From Haloarcula hispanica ATCC 33960 (lineage in GTDB: Archaea > Halobacteriota > Halobacteria > Halobacteriales > Haloarculaceae), in NCBI RefSeq assembly GCF_000223905.1, contig NC_015948.1:2728001-2792000 (forward strand): a stretch of DNA of 64,000 nt, in the 5' to 3' direction. The position numbers and the translations under genes were made by a program. Below, piece after piece: positions 1-7,528 of the stretch. Each line of letters starts with the position of its first letter. The first letter of the stretch is position 1. Below the pieces are notes generated by a model that had not been told where the DNA came from, did no database searches, and saw only the letters and a program-made list of their open reading frames with translations.

Positions 1-1497
1 AATCGCTTTCCCGTGCTTCTCGATCTCCCCGAACCGCAGGGTCATCTGTGCCTCGCGAGCGTCATTCACGTCAACACCGTGGCGAGCTGCCCACGCGATG
101 AACGCGCTCATCGTATTCTCCAGCCCACGTTCGACCGCTTCCGCGGCCTTCGCCGCGGTATCGACAGCACGGCGAGTGGCTTCCCGCGCCTCGTCGACGG
201 CGGCGTGAACCATCTCCGCGACGTACTCCGACCGGAGCGACACGTCGGCATAGTCCGAGATCACCAAGTCTTCCATCTCTCGAAGCGCTCGACGGACACT
301 CTCGACATGACGGCCGTACTCGTCGGCGATATCCGCCGGAGCAACCTGCCCGCCGTCTGCTACCAACATCTCCAGGGCTTCCCACTGCACCGGCGAGAGC
401 CCGTCTGAGAGATGGCGCACGACGACACTCTCCTGCTTCTGCTCGACTCGCGTCAGATCCAAGCCCACCGGTTCGGGACCGGAATGGTCCACCTCCGGTT
501 CGAAGTACGAATCTTCGACAAATGGGCCGGAACCAGATGGTGCGATGTCGATACCCGCATCGGCCAGTACCGACAACACAGTCTGGTCTAACTCCCGTTC
601 CAGCTTCTCCAAGTCGCGCCACCGGACAGTTTCATCATCATCCAGCAGCGAAGCCTGCAGAGACGAACCGACTTTCGGGTGGGATAGCGGATGGTCGTCG
701 GGCACAGACAGCGCCTCACGGGCGTAGTAGTGCTTCACCTCCTTGGGGAGGTGGTGGTCGGGGAACGCCTCTCGAATCCGCTTCGGGCCGAGTGTGGCCG
801 TGTGGTAGTATCCTGGCAGGTTCCGCCCGCGCTCGTCGTCATCGTTCTGGACGATCTTCCGATAGCCGCGGCGGTCGGATTCTAACAGGTGGCCCATCGC
901 CGCAATCGGCCCATCGCGAGCGTGGACTGGTCCGCTAGCATCCCGATGAACACGGGCGTACTTTTCGGCGTCCTGAACGTTGCTGTAAGGGTGTGGCTCC
1001 TGGAAGTACCGACCGGTGACGCCAATCTCGACGGCTGCCCGCTGCAGTAGCTCGGGATATCGGTGAAACTCGATATTCGACCCCTTCACGCGGACGTTCA
1101 CACCTTCGCCGAAGCCGTCCGGCACGGGAATCTCGATACGGCTGCCGTCGTCCCGCTCGCCCTGCATCCCGGGCCAGCGTGGGGCAACATGGGCTACGAA
1201 ATCCTGCTGTCCGACCGAATCCTCCTCGGGATGACGGGCAACCTTTAGCCGGTACTCGCGCATGGTCTGCAGCTGCCAGTCCGTTCCCTGTGGTGTCCGC
1301 CCACCGGGGTGAACGATATTGCTGTCCTGGTAGGAGAGGCGAACGACCCACCGCTCGCCATCCTGCAGAAACTCGCCGCACTTTGACCCCTCACCAGCCT
1401 TGACCTCACTGTCCAGCGCGAAAAACGGCGCAAGGCCGTCGCTATTGAACAGGAGATTGGCGTGGAGTTCGTGAGGGGCCAGCCCTATCGTTCGCAT
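1..1497 (-). CDS. Large winged-helix protein, DUF7845-like, 3' end beyond window
   Basis: My own translation of the minus strand is open for 499 codons from an ATG at 1497 to the window edge, with no stop, so the gene is partial. The N-terminal two thirds (about residues 1-330) is a globular region with no motif I can name. Residues about 365-425 contain an HTH-like stretch (SPVQWEALEMLVADGG, then DIADEYGRHVESVRRALREM), followed by an Ala/Glu-rich likely coiled coil. It resembles the haloarchaeal DUF7845 family from memory, a family I associate with proviruses and integrated plasmids. It overlaps the preceding 52-aa gene by 13 bases, so it is the last visible gene of a four-gene operon starting near the tRNA-Ala. 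DNA binding is inferred from the HTH; the biochemical role is unknown. Confidence 0.75.
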   Translation of the reverse strand, partial: MRTIGLAPHELHANLLFNSDGLAPFFALDSEVKAGEGSKCGEFLQDGERWVVRLSYQDSNIVHPGGRTPQGTDWQLQTMREYRLKVARHPEEDSVGQQDFVAHVAPRWPGMQGERDDGSRIEIPVPDGFGEGVNVRVKGSNIEFHRYPELLQRAAVEIGVTGRYFQEPHPYSNVQDAEKYARVHRDASGPVHARDGPIAAMGHLLESDRRGYRKIVQNDDDERGRNLPGYYHTATLGPKRIREAFPDHHLPKEVKHYYAREALSVPDDHPLSHPKVGSSLQASLLDDDETVRWRDLEKLERELDQTVLSVLADAGIDIAPSGSGPFVEDSYFEPEVDHSGPEPVGLDLTRVEQKQESVVVRHLSDGLSPVQWEALEMLVADGGQVAPADIADEYGRHVESVRRALREMEDLVISDYADVSLRSEYVAEMVHAAVDEAREATRRAVDTAAKAAEAVERGLENTMSAFIAWAARHGVDVNDAREAQMTLRFGEIEKHGKAI

Positions 1498-1643
1498 CGC
1501 CCCCCGTCAGTCTTGACGGCGGCCACCGCCCGCTCGACCTCGGCTTGACTCTCCGCAAGCGGTTGGAGGTTCGTCCAGTCGAACTGAAGGGGTTCGCCTG
1601 CTTCTACGTCATATAATTCCGAAGCACGAACGAACCCAGTCAC
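1485..1643 (-). CDS. Small 52-aa protein in tRNA-proximal cassette
   Basis: This short gene begins with GTG at 1643. That GTG shares the four bases GTGA with the stop codon of the upstream HTH gene, and its stop lies 13 bases inside the next gene. The coupling on both sides is the main reason to accept it. The product begins TGFVRASELYDVEAGEPLQF and is acidic, without membrane segments, cysteine motifs or any domain I recognise. It is probably cotranslated with its neighbours. Function unknown. Confidence 0.55.
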   Translation of the reverse strand: MTGFVRASELYDVEAGEPLQFDWTNLQPLAESQAEVERAVAAVKTDGGRCER

Positions 1644-1837
1644 GCCGGAACCCCCTCCAGTTTCTCGCGAGCACGGCCAAGGAGATTGCCCACAGTACCG
1701 GGTGAACGGCCAGTCTTCCGGGCGTACTCCCGTGGCCCATACTGGCCCATGCCCACAGCCTCGTACACCTCTCGCTCGGCGTCAGTCAGTGGCGACAGGT
1801 CCGGTTCGTAATCGAACAGCGAAGACTGCGGAGTCAC
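1640..1837 (-). CDS. 65-aa sigma-70 region-4-like HTH protein
   Basis: A 65-residue protein. Residues about 18-60 read as a region-4-type helix-turn-helix: LTDAEREVYEAVG, then YGPREYARKTGRSPGTVGN, then LLGRAREKLEG. The pattern of a Glu/Arg-rich first helix, a turn before SPGTV and a basic last helix is that of sigma-70 region 4 or LuxR-type DNA-binding domains. Archaea do not use sigma factors, so it is probably a small regulator rather than an initiation factor (inference). It overlaps the zinc-ribbon gene by ATGA at 1834-1837 and the 52-aa gene by GTGA, so all are likely one transcript. Confidence 0.75.
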   Translation of the reverse strand: MTPQSSLFDYEPDLSPLTDAEREVYEAVGMGQYGPREYARKTGRSPGTVGNLLGRAREKLEGVPA

Positions 1838-2139
1838 AGACTCTCACCCCCGTCAGTCCGGGCTTCCACTCGACCGCCCTGATTCCGCTGTGGCTGGTCT
1901 TCTGGGTCGGGGTAGTCGAGTTCTTTCCCAGCCGCAGTGCCCCGCGAGATACGGGGCATACAGTCACAGGCTGGACAGCGGTGGGCAATATCATCGCCGT
2001 CGCCGAACGTCCGCCGAAAGTCACGCGAAACGTGTGCCCCGCAGTGCTGGCAGTTCGACTTCTCGATAGTTGCGTTCTCGACAAGTCGGTTACTCAAGAG
2101 AAACCACCCCCGCTCGGGAAGCGGCCAAATCCTTCGCAA
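1834..2139 (-). CDS. Zinc-ribbon protein, DUF7563-like
   Basis: First gene of the cassette next to the tRNA. The product has a four-Cys zinc ribbon: CQHC at residues 30-33 and CPAC at 55-58, with another Cys at 60. The spacing and the sequence around it (HVSRDFRRTFGDGDD) resemble the haloarchaeal DUF7563 family as I remember it. The longest form starts with TTG at 2139. A second TTG at 2097 has a GGGGGTGG stretch just upstream and may be the true start, giving about 87 aa. The stop overlaps the start of the HTH gene by four bases. It probably binds nucleic acid or a protein partner; no enzymatic motif is visible. Confidence 0.65.
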   Translation of the reverse strand: MRRIWPLPERGWFLLSNRLVENATIEKSNCQHCGAHVSRDFRRTFGDGDDIAHRCPACDCMPRISRGTAAGKELDYPDPEDQPQRNQGGRVEARTDGGESL

Positions 2140-2198
2140 AATCGCAAGACTGCACCCCAGATGATTCGTAACCGTTCGTGGTTCGATTTGATTTCGAG

Positions 2199-2204
2199 TT
2201 TATA
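2199..2204 (-). promoter_or_regulatory. TATA box for the tRNA-proximal cassette
   Basis: On the minus strand the sequence reads TATAAA in an otherwise AT-enriched gap between the tRNA-Ala 3' end and the zinc-ribbon gene. Transcription would be expected to start near 2175, about 35 bases before the longest start codon. It is the only good TATA element in the gap. Confidence 0.5.
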
Positions 2205-2288
2205 CGCAGAAGGGCCTGCGAGTAAGATTCAGATAGAAGGGCGTAGGCGACGCTTTTCGGGATAGTTCGCCAGAACGAAGTAACGCCA

Positions 2289-2360
2289 TGGACTCGCCGG
2301 GATTTGAACCCGGGGCCTCTTCCTTGCGAAGGAAGCGATCTGCCACTGATCTACGAGCCC
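2289..2360 (-). tRNA. tRNA-Ala (anticodon CGC)
   Basis: The reverse complement folds as a complete 72-base tRNA. It has a seven-base-pair acceptor stem (GGGCTCG with CGAGTCC), a G3-U70 wobble pair that is the alanine identity element, an anticodon arm CTTCC-TTCGCAA-GGAAG with anticodon CGC, and a T arm containing GGTTCAAATCC. The discriminator base is A and no CCA is encoded. No intron is present. It lies downstream of rpsJ on the same strand but has its own TATA box. Its 3' end borders an element-like cassette, as expected for a tRNA used as an integration site. Confidence 0.95.
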
Positions 2361-2386
2361 GCGTGGTCTGCCACTCGAACGCGGAG

Positions 2387-2395
2387 TTATAAAAA
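2387..2395 (-). promoter_or_regulatory. TATA box of tRNA-Ala
   Basis: The minus strand reads TTTTTATAA about 30 bases before the tRNA 5' end. This puts transcription start a few bases upstream of the mature tRNA, so the tRNA is probably transcribed independently of rpsJ. Confidence 0.65.
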
Positions 2396-2498
2396 CCCTG
2401 CGCGTGAGAGCGGCCTTCGATAGCGATTCACACTGTCCCGGCCAGCGGTTCGGTCGGGCTACACAACGACGCTGTCGCGAAGCGACAGGTCCCGAGGC

Positions 2499-2810
2499 TC
2501 AGTCCTCGAGGACTATCTCGATGGAGACGTCGTTGGGAACCTGGATGCGCATCAGCTGGCGCAGTGCCCGTTCGTCGGCGTCGATATCGATGAGCCGCTT
2601 GTGGACGCGCATCTCCCAGTGTTCCCACGTCGCGGTCCCCTCACCGTCGGGGGACTTGCGGGTGGGAACCTCCAGCGTCTTGGTGGGGAGCGGAACCGGA
2701 CCGGAGAGTTCGACGCCGGTCTTGTTCGCGATCTCCCGCACGTCGGCGCAGATGTCGTCGAGGTCCTCGGGGCTTGTGCCCGCGAGCCGAACGCGTGCCT
2801 GCTGGGACAT
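2499..2810 (-). CDS. rpsJ: 30S ribosomal protein S10 (uS10)
   Basis: A 103-aa protein of the archaeal/eukaryotic S10 type ([19 protein letters not shown] at the start, then [20 protein letters not shown] with the conserved loop, then [20 protein letters not shown]). It is a component of the 30S head and full length for the family. It lies only a few bases after the aEF1A stop codon, the usual archaeal arrangement, so it is almost certainly cotranscribed with that gene. Confidence 0.97.
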   Translation of the reverse strand: MSQQARVRLAGTSPEDLDDICADVREIANKTGVELSGPVPLPTKTLEVPTRKSPDGEGTATWEHWEMRVHKRLIDIDADERALRQLMRIQVPNDVSIEIVLED

Positions 2811-2813
2811 ACG

Positions 2814-4079
2814 TTATCGCTCGTTGACGCTGAGGACTTTGCCGGCGGCGATGGTCTGACCCATGTCGCGGATAGCGAACGAACCGAGCTCCGGAATCTC
2901 GGAGGACGGCTCGATGCTGAGCGGCTTCTGTGGGCGGACCGTCACGACGGCGGCGTCCCCGTTCTGGATGAAGTCGGGGTTCTCCTCGGCGACCTCACCG
3001 GAGGACGGGTCGATCTTCTTGTCGATGGACTCGACAGTACAGGCGACCTGTGCCGTGTGGGCGTGGAAGACCGGCGTGTACCCTTCCGTGATGACGGACG
3101 GGTGCTGCATCACGACGATCTGGGCCTGGAAGGTCTCGGCGACCGACGGCGGGTCGTCGGCCGGACCGCAGACGTCACCGCGTCGGATGTCGTCCTTGCC
3201 GACGCCGCGGACGTTGAAGCCGACGTTGTCACCGGGCTCGGCCTTCGGGACTTCCTCGTGGTGCATCTCGACGGTCTTCACTTCACCGGAGACGTCAGAC
3301 GGCTGGAAGCTGACGTTGTCGCCCGTGTTCAGGATACCCGTCTCGACACGGCCGACCGGGACCGTACCGATACCGGAGATGGTGTAGACGTCCTGAATCG
3401 GCAGTCGGAGCGGCGCGTCCGTCGGCGGCTCCGGAGCCGGCAGGTTGTTGAGTGCTTCCAGCAGGATTTCGCCGTCGTACCAGTCCGTGTTCTCGGACTC
3501 CTCGGCGACATTGTCGCCTTCGAACGCCGAGAGCGGGATGAACTTGGCGTTGTCAGGGTCGAAGCGGACCTGTGTGAGGAGGTCCTTGACCTCTTCGACG
3601 ACCTGCTTGTACTCGGATTCGCCGTAGTCGACGAGGTCCATCTTGTTGACACCGACGACGAGCTCGCCGATGCCCAGGGTGCGGGCCAGGAACACGTGCT
3701 CCTGAGTCTGCGGCTGAACGCCGTCGTCCGCGGCGACGACCAGGACGGCGTTGTCGGCCTGGGACGCGCCGGTAATCATGTTCTTCACGAAGTCGCGGTG
3801 ACCAGGACAGTCCACGATGGTGAAATCGTAGGCGTCGGTGCTGAACTCCTGGTGGGCGATGTCGATGGTGACACCGCGCTCACGCTCTTCGGCGAGGTTG
3901 TCCATGACGTAGGCGAACTCGAATCCGCCCTTGCCCTTCTCCTCGGCTTCTTCCTTGTGCTGTTCGATGACGTGCTCCGGTACCGATCCTGTCTCGTACA
4001 GGAGTCGGCCGACGAGCGTGCTCTTCCCGTGGTCGACGTGGCCGATAATGGCCAGGTTCTGGTGTTGTTCGTCGCTCAT
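2814..4079 (-). CDS. tuf: Translation elongation factor 1-alpha (aEF1A)
   Basis: A 421-aa GTPase that delivers aminoacyl-tRNA to the ribosome. G-domain motifs are all present: GHVDHGKST (P loop), DCPGH (switch II) and NKMD. Two beta-barrel domains follow (from about residue 225, and 320 to the end). Length is normal. The start is the ATG before [13 protein letters not shown]. It is followed by rpsJ after three bases. Two TATA-like elements lie 35-60 bases upstream. In other archaea this gene usually follows the aEF2 gene; here about 3.4 kb of metabolic and membrane-protein genes separate them. Confidence 0.98.
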   Translation of the reverse strand: MSDEQHQNLAIIGHVDHGKSTLVGRLLYETGSVPEHVIEQHKEEAEEKGKGGFEFAYVMDNLAEERERGVTIDIAHQEFSTDAYDFTIVDCPGHRDFVKNMITGASQADNAVLVVAADDGVQPQTQEHVFLARTLGIGELVVGVNKMDLVDYGESEYKQVVEEVKDLLTQVRFDPDNAKFIPLSAFEGDNVAEESENTDWYDGEILLEALNNLPAPEPPTDAPLRLPIQDVYTISGIGTVPVGRVETGILNTGDNVSFQPSDVSGEVKTVEMHHEEVPKAEPGDNVGFNVRGVGKDDIRRGDVCGPADDPPSVAETFQAQIVVMQHPSVITEGYTPVFHAHTAQVACTVESIDKKIDPSSGEVAEENPDFIQNGDAAVVTVRPQKPLSIEPSSEIPELGSFAIRDMGQTIAAGKVLSVNER

Positions 4080-4110
4080 TGTTATCTCTCACGCGCAGAG
4101 GCGCTGTATC

Positions 4111-4137
4111 GGGTTTATTAGCTGGTGGTTCATAAAA
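4111..4137 (-). promoter_or_regulatory. Promoter region of aEF1A-rpsJ
   Basis: Two AT-rich minus-strand elements, TTTTATG (4137-4131) and TAATAAACC (around 4112-4120), lie 30-60 bases before the aEF1A ATG. The nearer one would give a leader of about a dozen bases. Which one is used cannot be decided from sequence. Confidence 0.45.
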
Positions 4138-4356
4138 CGATTTCGAAAGCGTGTAAGCGTCAGCCCGTCGCTTTCTTGCGATTCGGCACGACATGGCATG
4201 GTAGTGTGGCACCCAATAGCTTGGTCAGGGAGAACGACCGATACCGGCAGTCACGGCCGGGTTTGTGTCCTTCGGAGTGACAAACGGGACTGCCAACTGA
4301 GGGAAGCACAGTGGATAAGAGAACGATACAGGCGCGTCGGAAATCCCGCTATCTCG

Positions 4357-5301
4357 TTACAGTCGGCCGATATCGGCAAGCACCGCGCTCGCGGTTTCCG
4401 GGCCGCCGGCACCGCGCCCGGAGATGTTGAGCTGGCCGGCGTGTTCGGTCTCTAGCTGCGCGATGTTCCGGGTCCCGGAGACGGCAAGCGGCGCGTTGTC
4501 CGGAACGAGCCGCGGGCCGACGCGGACGGAGCCCTCGACGACCTCGGCGATGAGCCGAACGGTCCGCCCGTCAGCCCGTGCGAGTTCGAGCGCACTGCCG
4601 GAGATATCCTGAATGCCCTCGACTTCGGCGTCATCGAGCGTGTATTCTGTCTCGTCATCGGCCAGGACGTTCGCGACGATGACGCCTTTCAGCGCCGCGT
4701 CGGTGCCGTCGACGTCGAAGGTCGGGTCAGCCTCGGCAACGCCGAGGTCCTGCGCCTCCGCGAGGACGTGCTCGTAATCGAGACCCTCGGTCGCCATCCG
4801 GGAGAGGATGAAGTTCGCCGTCCCGTTGAGCACCCCGCGGACGGCGGTAATGTGGCTCGGGTCGAAGTCGTCGATGGTCGAGAGGACCGGCATCGCGCCG
4901 CCGACGGTTGCCTCGAACAGCACGCTCCCCTCGCTTTCGCGTTCCAGCGCGCGAACGTCGGCGTACCGCTCTGCGACCGGGCCTTTGTTCGCCAGCACGG
5001 CGTGGCGGTCCCGTTCGAGTGCGGCCTGAACGTGGCTGAACCCCGGTTCGGCGTCGCCGAGCGTCGTCGGCGTCGCCTCGACGAGTACGTCGTACTCGGC
5101 CGAAAGCGCGTCTTCGGGTGCGGCACTGCCGACAACGCCGTCGGTTCGCTTCCGGTCGAGCACCTCGGCAGTGTCAATGCCGGCGCTGTCGATGACGGCA
5201 CTACTGGAGTCAGCGAACGCGGTGACCGAATGGCCGTGGTCGCTCGCTAATTCGACGACGCTGGAGCCGACTGCACCGGCTCCGATGACGGCGAGCCTCA
5301 T
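4357..5301 (-). CDS. hom: Homoserine dehydrogenase
   Basis: A 314-aa NAD(P)-dependent enzyme reducing aspartate semialdehyde to homoserine for threonine and methionine synthesis. An N-terminal Rossmann fold has the glycine motif IGAGAVGSSV. The middle shows the family signature region (VLNGTANFILSRM, then GVAEADPTFDVDGTDAALK). It lacks the C-terminal ACT domain found in longer homologues; instead the gene immediately upstream encodes a separate double-ACT protein. The two genes share ATGA at 5298-5301, so they are translationally coupled. The plus-strand cystathionine synthase/lyase at 10 kb could act later in the same pathway. Confidence 0.93.
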   Translation of the reverse strand: MRLAVIGAGAVGSSVVELASDHGHSVTAFADSSSAVIDSAGIDTAEVLDRKRTDGVVGSAAPEDALSAEYDVLVEATPTTLGDAEPGFSHVQAALERDRHAVLANKGPVAERYADVRALERESEGSVLFEATVGGAMPVLSTIDDFDPSHITAVRGVLNGTANFILSRMATEGLDYEHVLAEAQDLGVAEADPTFDVDGTDAALKGVIVANVLADDETEYTLDDAEVEGIQDISGSALELARADGRTVRLIAEVVEGSVRVGPRLVPDNAPLAVSGTRNIAQLETEHAGQLNISGRGAGGPETASAVLADIGRL

Positions 5302-5831
5302 GCCTCACCTCCCGCAGCGAGCGGTTCGATGACGTGGAGCCCCTTCTCGTCGGCGACAGCACGAATCGAAGTCATCGTCTCGTCGACTGCCCCTTCCTCG
5401 GTCGCCAGTCGGATGCGCGCGCTGGAGGCGTCGTCGGTCCCCTCCGGTGCCGACAGCGAGAGGTCGGTCACGGTCGCGTCCGTGGACTCGTGAATCCGCG
5501 AGAGCGTGTCAGAGAGGTCTGTGTTGACGAGATGGCCGGTGAGGATGATCGTCAACGCCTCGCTGTACTGCTCGGCCCCGGCCTGGATGACGTTGATGCC
5601 CGCGTCCCGGAGTGCGTCGACGATTCCGTCGAACCGCTCGGGGGTCGCCTCCAGGTCGACCTCCACGGGGATGTGGCCCCGCGGGGTCACGTTCCCCCGC
5701 TCGTGGAAGATAGAGAGGAGGTTCCCGCCGTTCGTGGCGATGGGCTCGAGCGCCCGCAGCAGTTCGCCCGGTTCGTCGACCAGCTCCAGCCGAACTGTGT
5801 AGGACCGTACCTCGTCGGTCGAGTCGCTCAT
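5298..5831 (-). CDS. ACT-domain amino-acid-binding protein, probable regulator of homoserine dehydrogenase
   Basis: A 177-aa protein with two ACT-type repeats. The first is about residues 8-85 (SYTVRLELVDEPGELLRAL, then GNLLSIFHERGN), the second about 92-165 (ILTGHLVNTDLSDTLSRIHE). ACT domains bind small ligands, often amino acids, and regulate enzymes. The four-base overlap with hom strongly suggests that it supplies the allosteric domain missing from that enzyme, with threonine as an obvious candidate ligand (inference). A TATA-like element lies at about 5888-5893 on the minus strand (TTATAC). Confidence 0.85.
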   Translation of the reverse strand: MSDSTDEVRSYTVRLELVDEPGELLRALEPIATNGGNLLSIFHERGNVTPRGHIPVEVDLEATPERFDGIVDALRDAGINVIQAGAEQYSEALTIILTGHLVNTDLSDTLSRIHESTDATVTDLSLSAPEGTDDASSARIRLATEEGAVDETMTSIRAVADEKGLHVIEPLAAGGEA

Positions 5832-5910
5832 CGCCCGCTCACCTCCTGGGTATCTCGGCTCATTGTGGATGACTCAGCAGGGGCACGTATAAGAAACCGT
5901 TCGTTTGGTC

Positions 5911-6132
5911 TCAGGGCAGAAAGCGGTCGTACAGGTCGTCGATCCACTCGTTGTACGCCTCGCCGCGAGGCGACCCCCAGGGATTGCGTGAAAAGTAGTA
6001 CATCGCCGCGAACATCCCCGCAAGCGTCAGCGCCAGCCCCGTCGGCAGGACGAGATTCCAGATGAACGTCGACGTGCCGGCGATGACAGCAGCGACGAGA
6101 AGGTCCACAATCTGGTGAAGGCGGTCACTCAT
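5911..6132 (-). CDS. Small membrane protein, 73 aa
   Basis: The start at 6132 (MSDRLHQIVDLLVAAVIAG) was chosen because the longer in-frame extension is Arg-rich and non-membrane. Two hydrophobic segments are predicted, residues about 8-25 (VDLLVAAVIAGTSTFIWNL) and 29-45 (TGLALTLAGMFAAMYYF), followed by an acidic tail ending YDRFLP. No domain is recognised. It is transcribed away from the M48-like gene on the plus strand, about 95 bases away, so the two could share a divergent promoter region. Confidence 0.6.
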   Translation of the reverse strand: MSDRLHQIVDLLVAAVIAGTSTFIWNLVLPTGLALTLAGMFAAMYYFSRNPWGSPRGEAYNEWIDDLYDRFLP

Positions 6133-6228
6133 ACCCTGCCGTTCGGTTCCGGGTGACCTAAGCGTGGGGCTCCGCCGTCGTGACAGTCGCGGGCAGGGAA
6201 CGCTACGTTTTTTTCCTACCGGTGAAGC

Positions 6229-7332
6229 GTGTCGTATGTGCACGCCCTCCAGTCAGCCCCGATAGCGATAGGTACGGCGGCGTTCCTCGTCGGTGTCCTC
6301 GCCGTCGTCGGAGCGGGCATCGGCGCGCTCGGAAGCGCGGTCGTACGACGACTCTCGAACCCCGTCGCCAGATACCGGCAGTTGTTCCTCGGCATCATAC
6401 TCCCGTTCACGCTGCTGTCGTACGTCGTCTTTCTGTTGCTCGGACTCGGCCACTTGATCGCCGGCGGGCAGACCGGAGTGGTCGGAGCAGTGGTAGCGAC
6501 GTTCGCCGAGCTGCTCGCCGCCGGCACCGTCGGACTGGCCGCCTACGCGCCGACTGTCCCGGGTATCCGCAGCGTTCGTGACATCGAACTCTCGACCGGT
6601 CGGGCGGTGGTCCGGATGGGACGGTACGTCCTCGGAATCACTGCGTTGGTGACTGTCGTCGTGGTACCGCTCGAAACCGGGCTGTCGCCCCCCGGACTGC
6701 TGGCTCTCGTTACCGTTTTCGCTGTCACCGTACAGGCTGTCTCCCCGTGGTTCATCCCGCTAATCCGGTCGGTCGATAGACCGGACGAACCGACAGCGGA
6801 GACGCTGGAGCGACTCAAAGAGCGTGCGGGACTGACTGTCCGAGACGTCCGGGTGTTCGACACCGAACAGGAGAGAACCGCGAACGTGACCGTGCGCGGC
6901 TTCCCCGGGTATCGCCGCCTGTTCCTGACGAGCACGTTCCTCGACGTGTTCGACGACGAGACGGCGACGGCCCTGCTCGCAATCCAGGCCGGCCGCCAGA
7001 ACGCCCGAGTCCTTGCCCGGGTCGTCGGCGGCCTGCTTGTCGCAGTAGTTCCGCTGTTCGTGGCACTGGCCGACGTCGGCCCGCTGTGGCCGCTTGCCGG
7101 CGCAAGTCTCGGACTCATCGTCGCCAGCCTGTGGGTCACCCGCCGCGGTGTCCGGGCAGCCGACGACTACGCGGCCGACCGCGTCGGCCCCGATGCCGTT
7201 GCCGACGCCCTCGAACGGTACGCTACCGTCCACGAAATGGAGCCGTCGAGACGACGACTCGCGAACCCGTTCTCGAAATCGCCACCGCTGGGGAACCGAA
7301 TCGACCGGTTGCGGGAACAAGCGGGAGAATGA
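6229..7332 (+). CDS. M48-like membrane protein with degenerate active site
   Basis: A 367-aa protein starting with GTG. It has four N-terminal membrane segments (about 10-35, 48-70, 78-100, 128-165), a soluble M48-like domain (from GLTVRDVRVFDTEQERTANV) and two further hydrophobic segments near 265-305. It aligns with the HtpX/Ste24-like M48 family in layout. However, where zinc HExxH is expected after ATALLA the sequence is IQAGR, so both zinc-binding His residues and the catalytic Glu are missing. The usual third-ligand region (E.xxAD) reads DDYAADR. It is probably not a zinc protease; it may be a pseudoenzyme. It is convergent with the aEF2 gene. Confidence 0.75.
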   Translation: MSYVHALQSAPIAIGTAAFLVGVLAVVGAGIGALGSAVVRRLSNPVARYRQLFLGIILPFTLLSYVVFLLLGLGHLIAGGQTGVVGAVVATFAELLAAGTVGLAAYAPTVPGIRSVRDIELSTGRAVVRMGRYVLGITALVTVVVVPLETGLSPPGLLALVTVFAVTVQAVSPWFIPLIRSVDRPDEPTAETLERLKERAGLTVRDVRVFDTEQERTANVTVRGFPGYRRLFLTSTFLDVFDDETATALLAIQAGRQNARVLARVVGGLLVAVVPLFVALADVGPLWPLAGASLGLIVASLWVTRRGVRAADDYAADRVGPDAVADALERYATVHEMEPSRRRLANPFSKSPPLGNRIDRLREQAGE

Positions 7333-7382
7333 GAGCAGTCCTGTAGCGGGGCAGAGACAAGAGAAAGCGGGCAGACAGCATA

Positions 7383-7522
7383 CCGCGCGCCGGCGGCGCG
7401 CGGTTTCACTCCGAGCGCGCTCACAGAGCGCGACTTGGAGGTCGTTTTTAGCGTAGATTTTTACGAGGAGTGGTTCCCGCAGCGCCGCCATCGGCGGCGC
7501 GAGGAAACCCGACGAAGTAAAA
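7383..7522. terminator. Cluster of three GC-rich hairpins between convergent genes
   Basis: Three perfect stem-loops follow one another: 7383-7403 (9-bp stem), 7416-7432 (7-bp stem, 3-base loop) and 7482-7500 (7-bp stem, 5-base loop). On the plus strand the second is followed by T5 runs near 7444 and 7458. On the minus strand a T5 run (7522-7516) lies right after the aEF2 stop. This fits a bidirectional terminator for the M48-like gene and aEF2, although three separate hairpins is more than termination usually needs. Confidence 0.55.
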
Positions 7523-7528
7523 AGGTAC

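Noticed and set aside
2601-4121. Long open frame antisense to aEF1A and rpsJ, 506 codons
   Set aside because: It is the mirror of a highly conserved gene in GC-rich DNA, with no recognisable product. Similar antisense frames lie opposite aEF2 (7808-9772) and rpoA1 (25245-27791).
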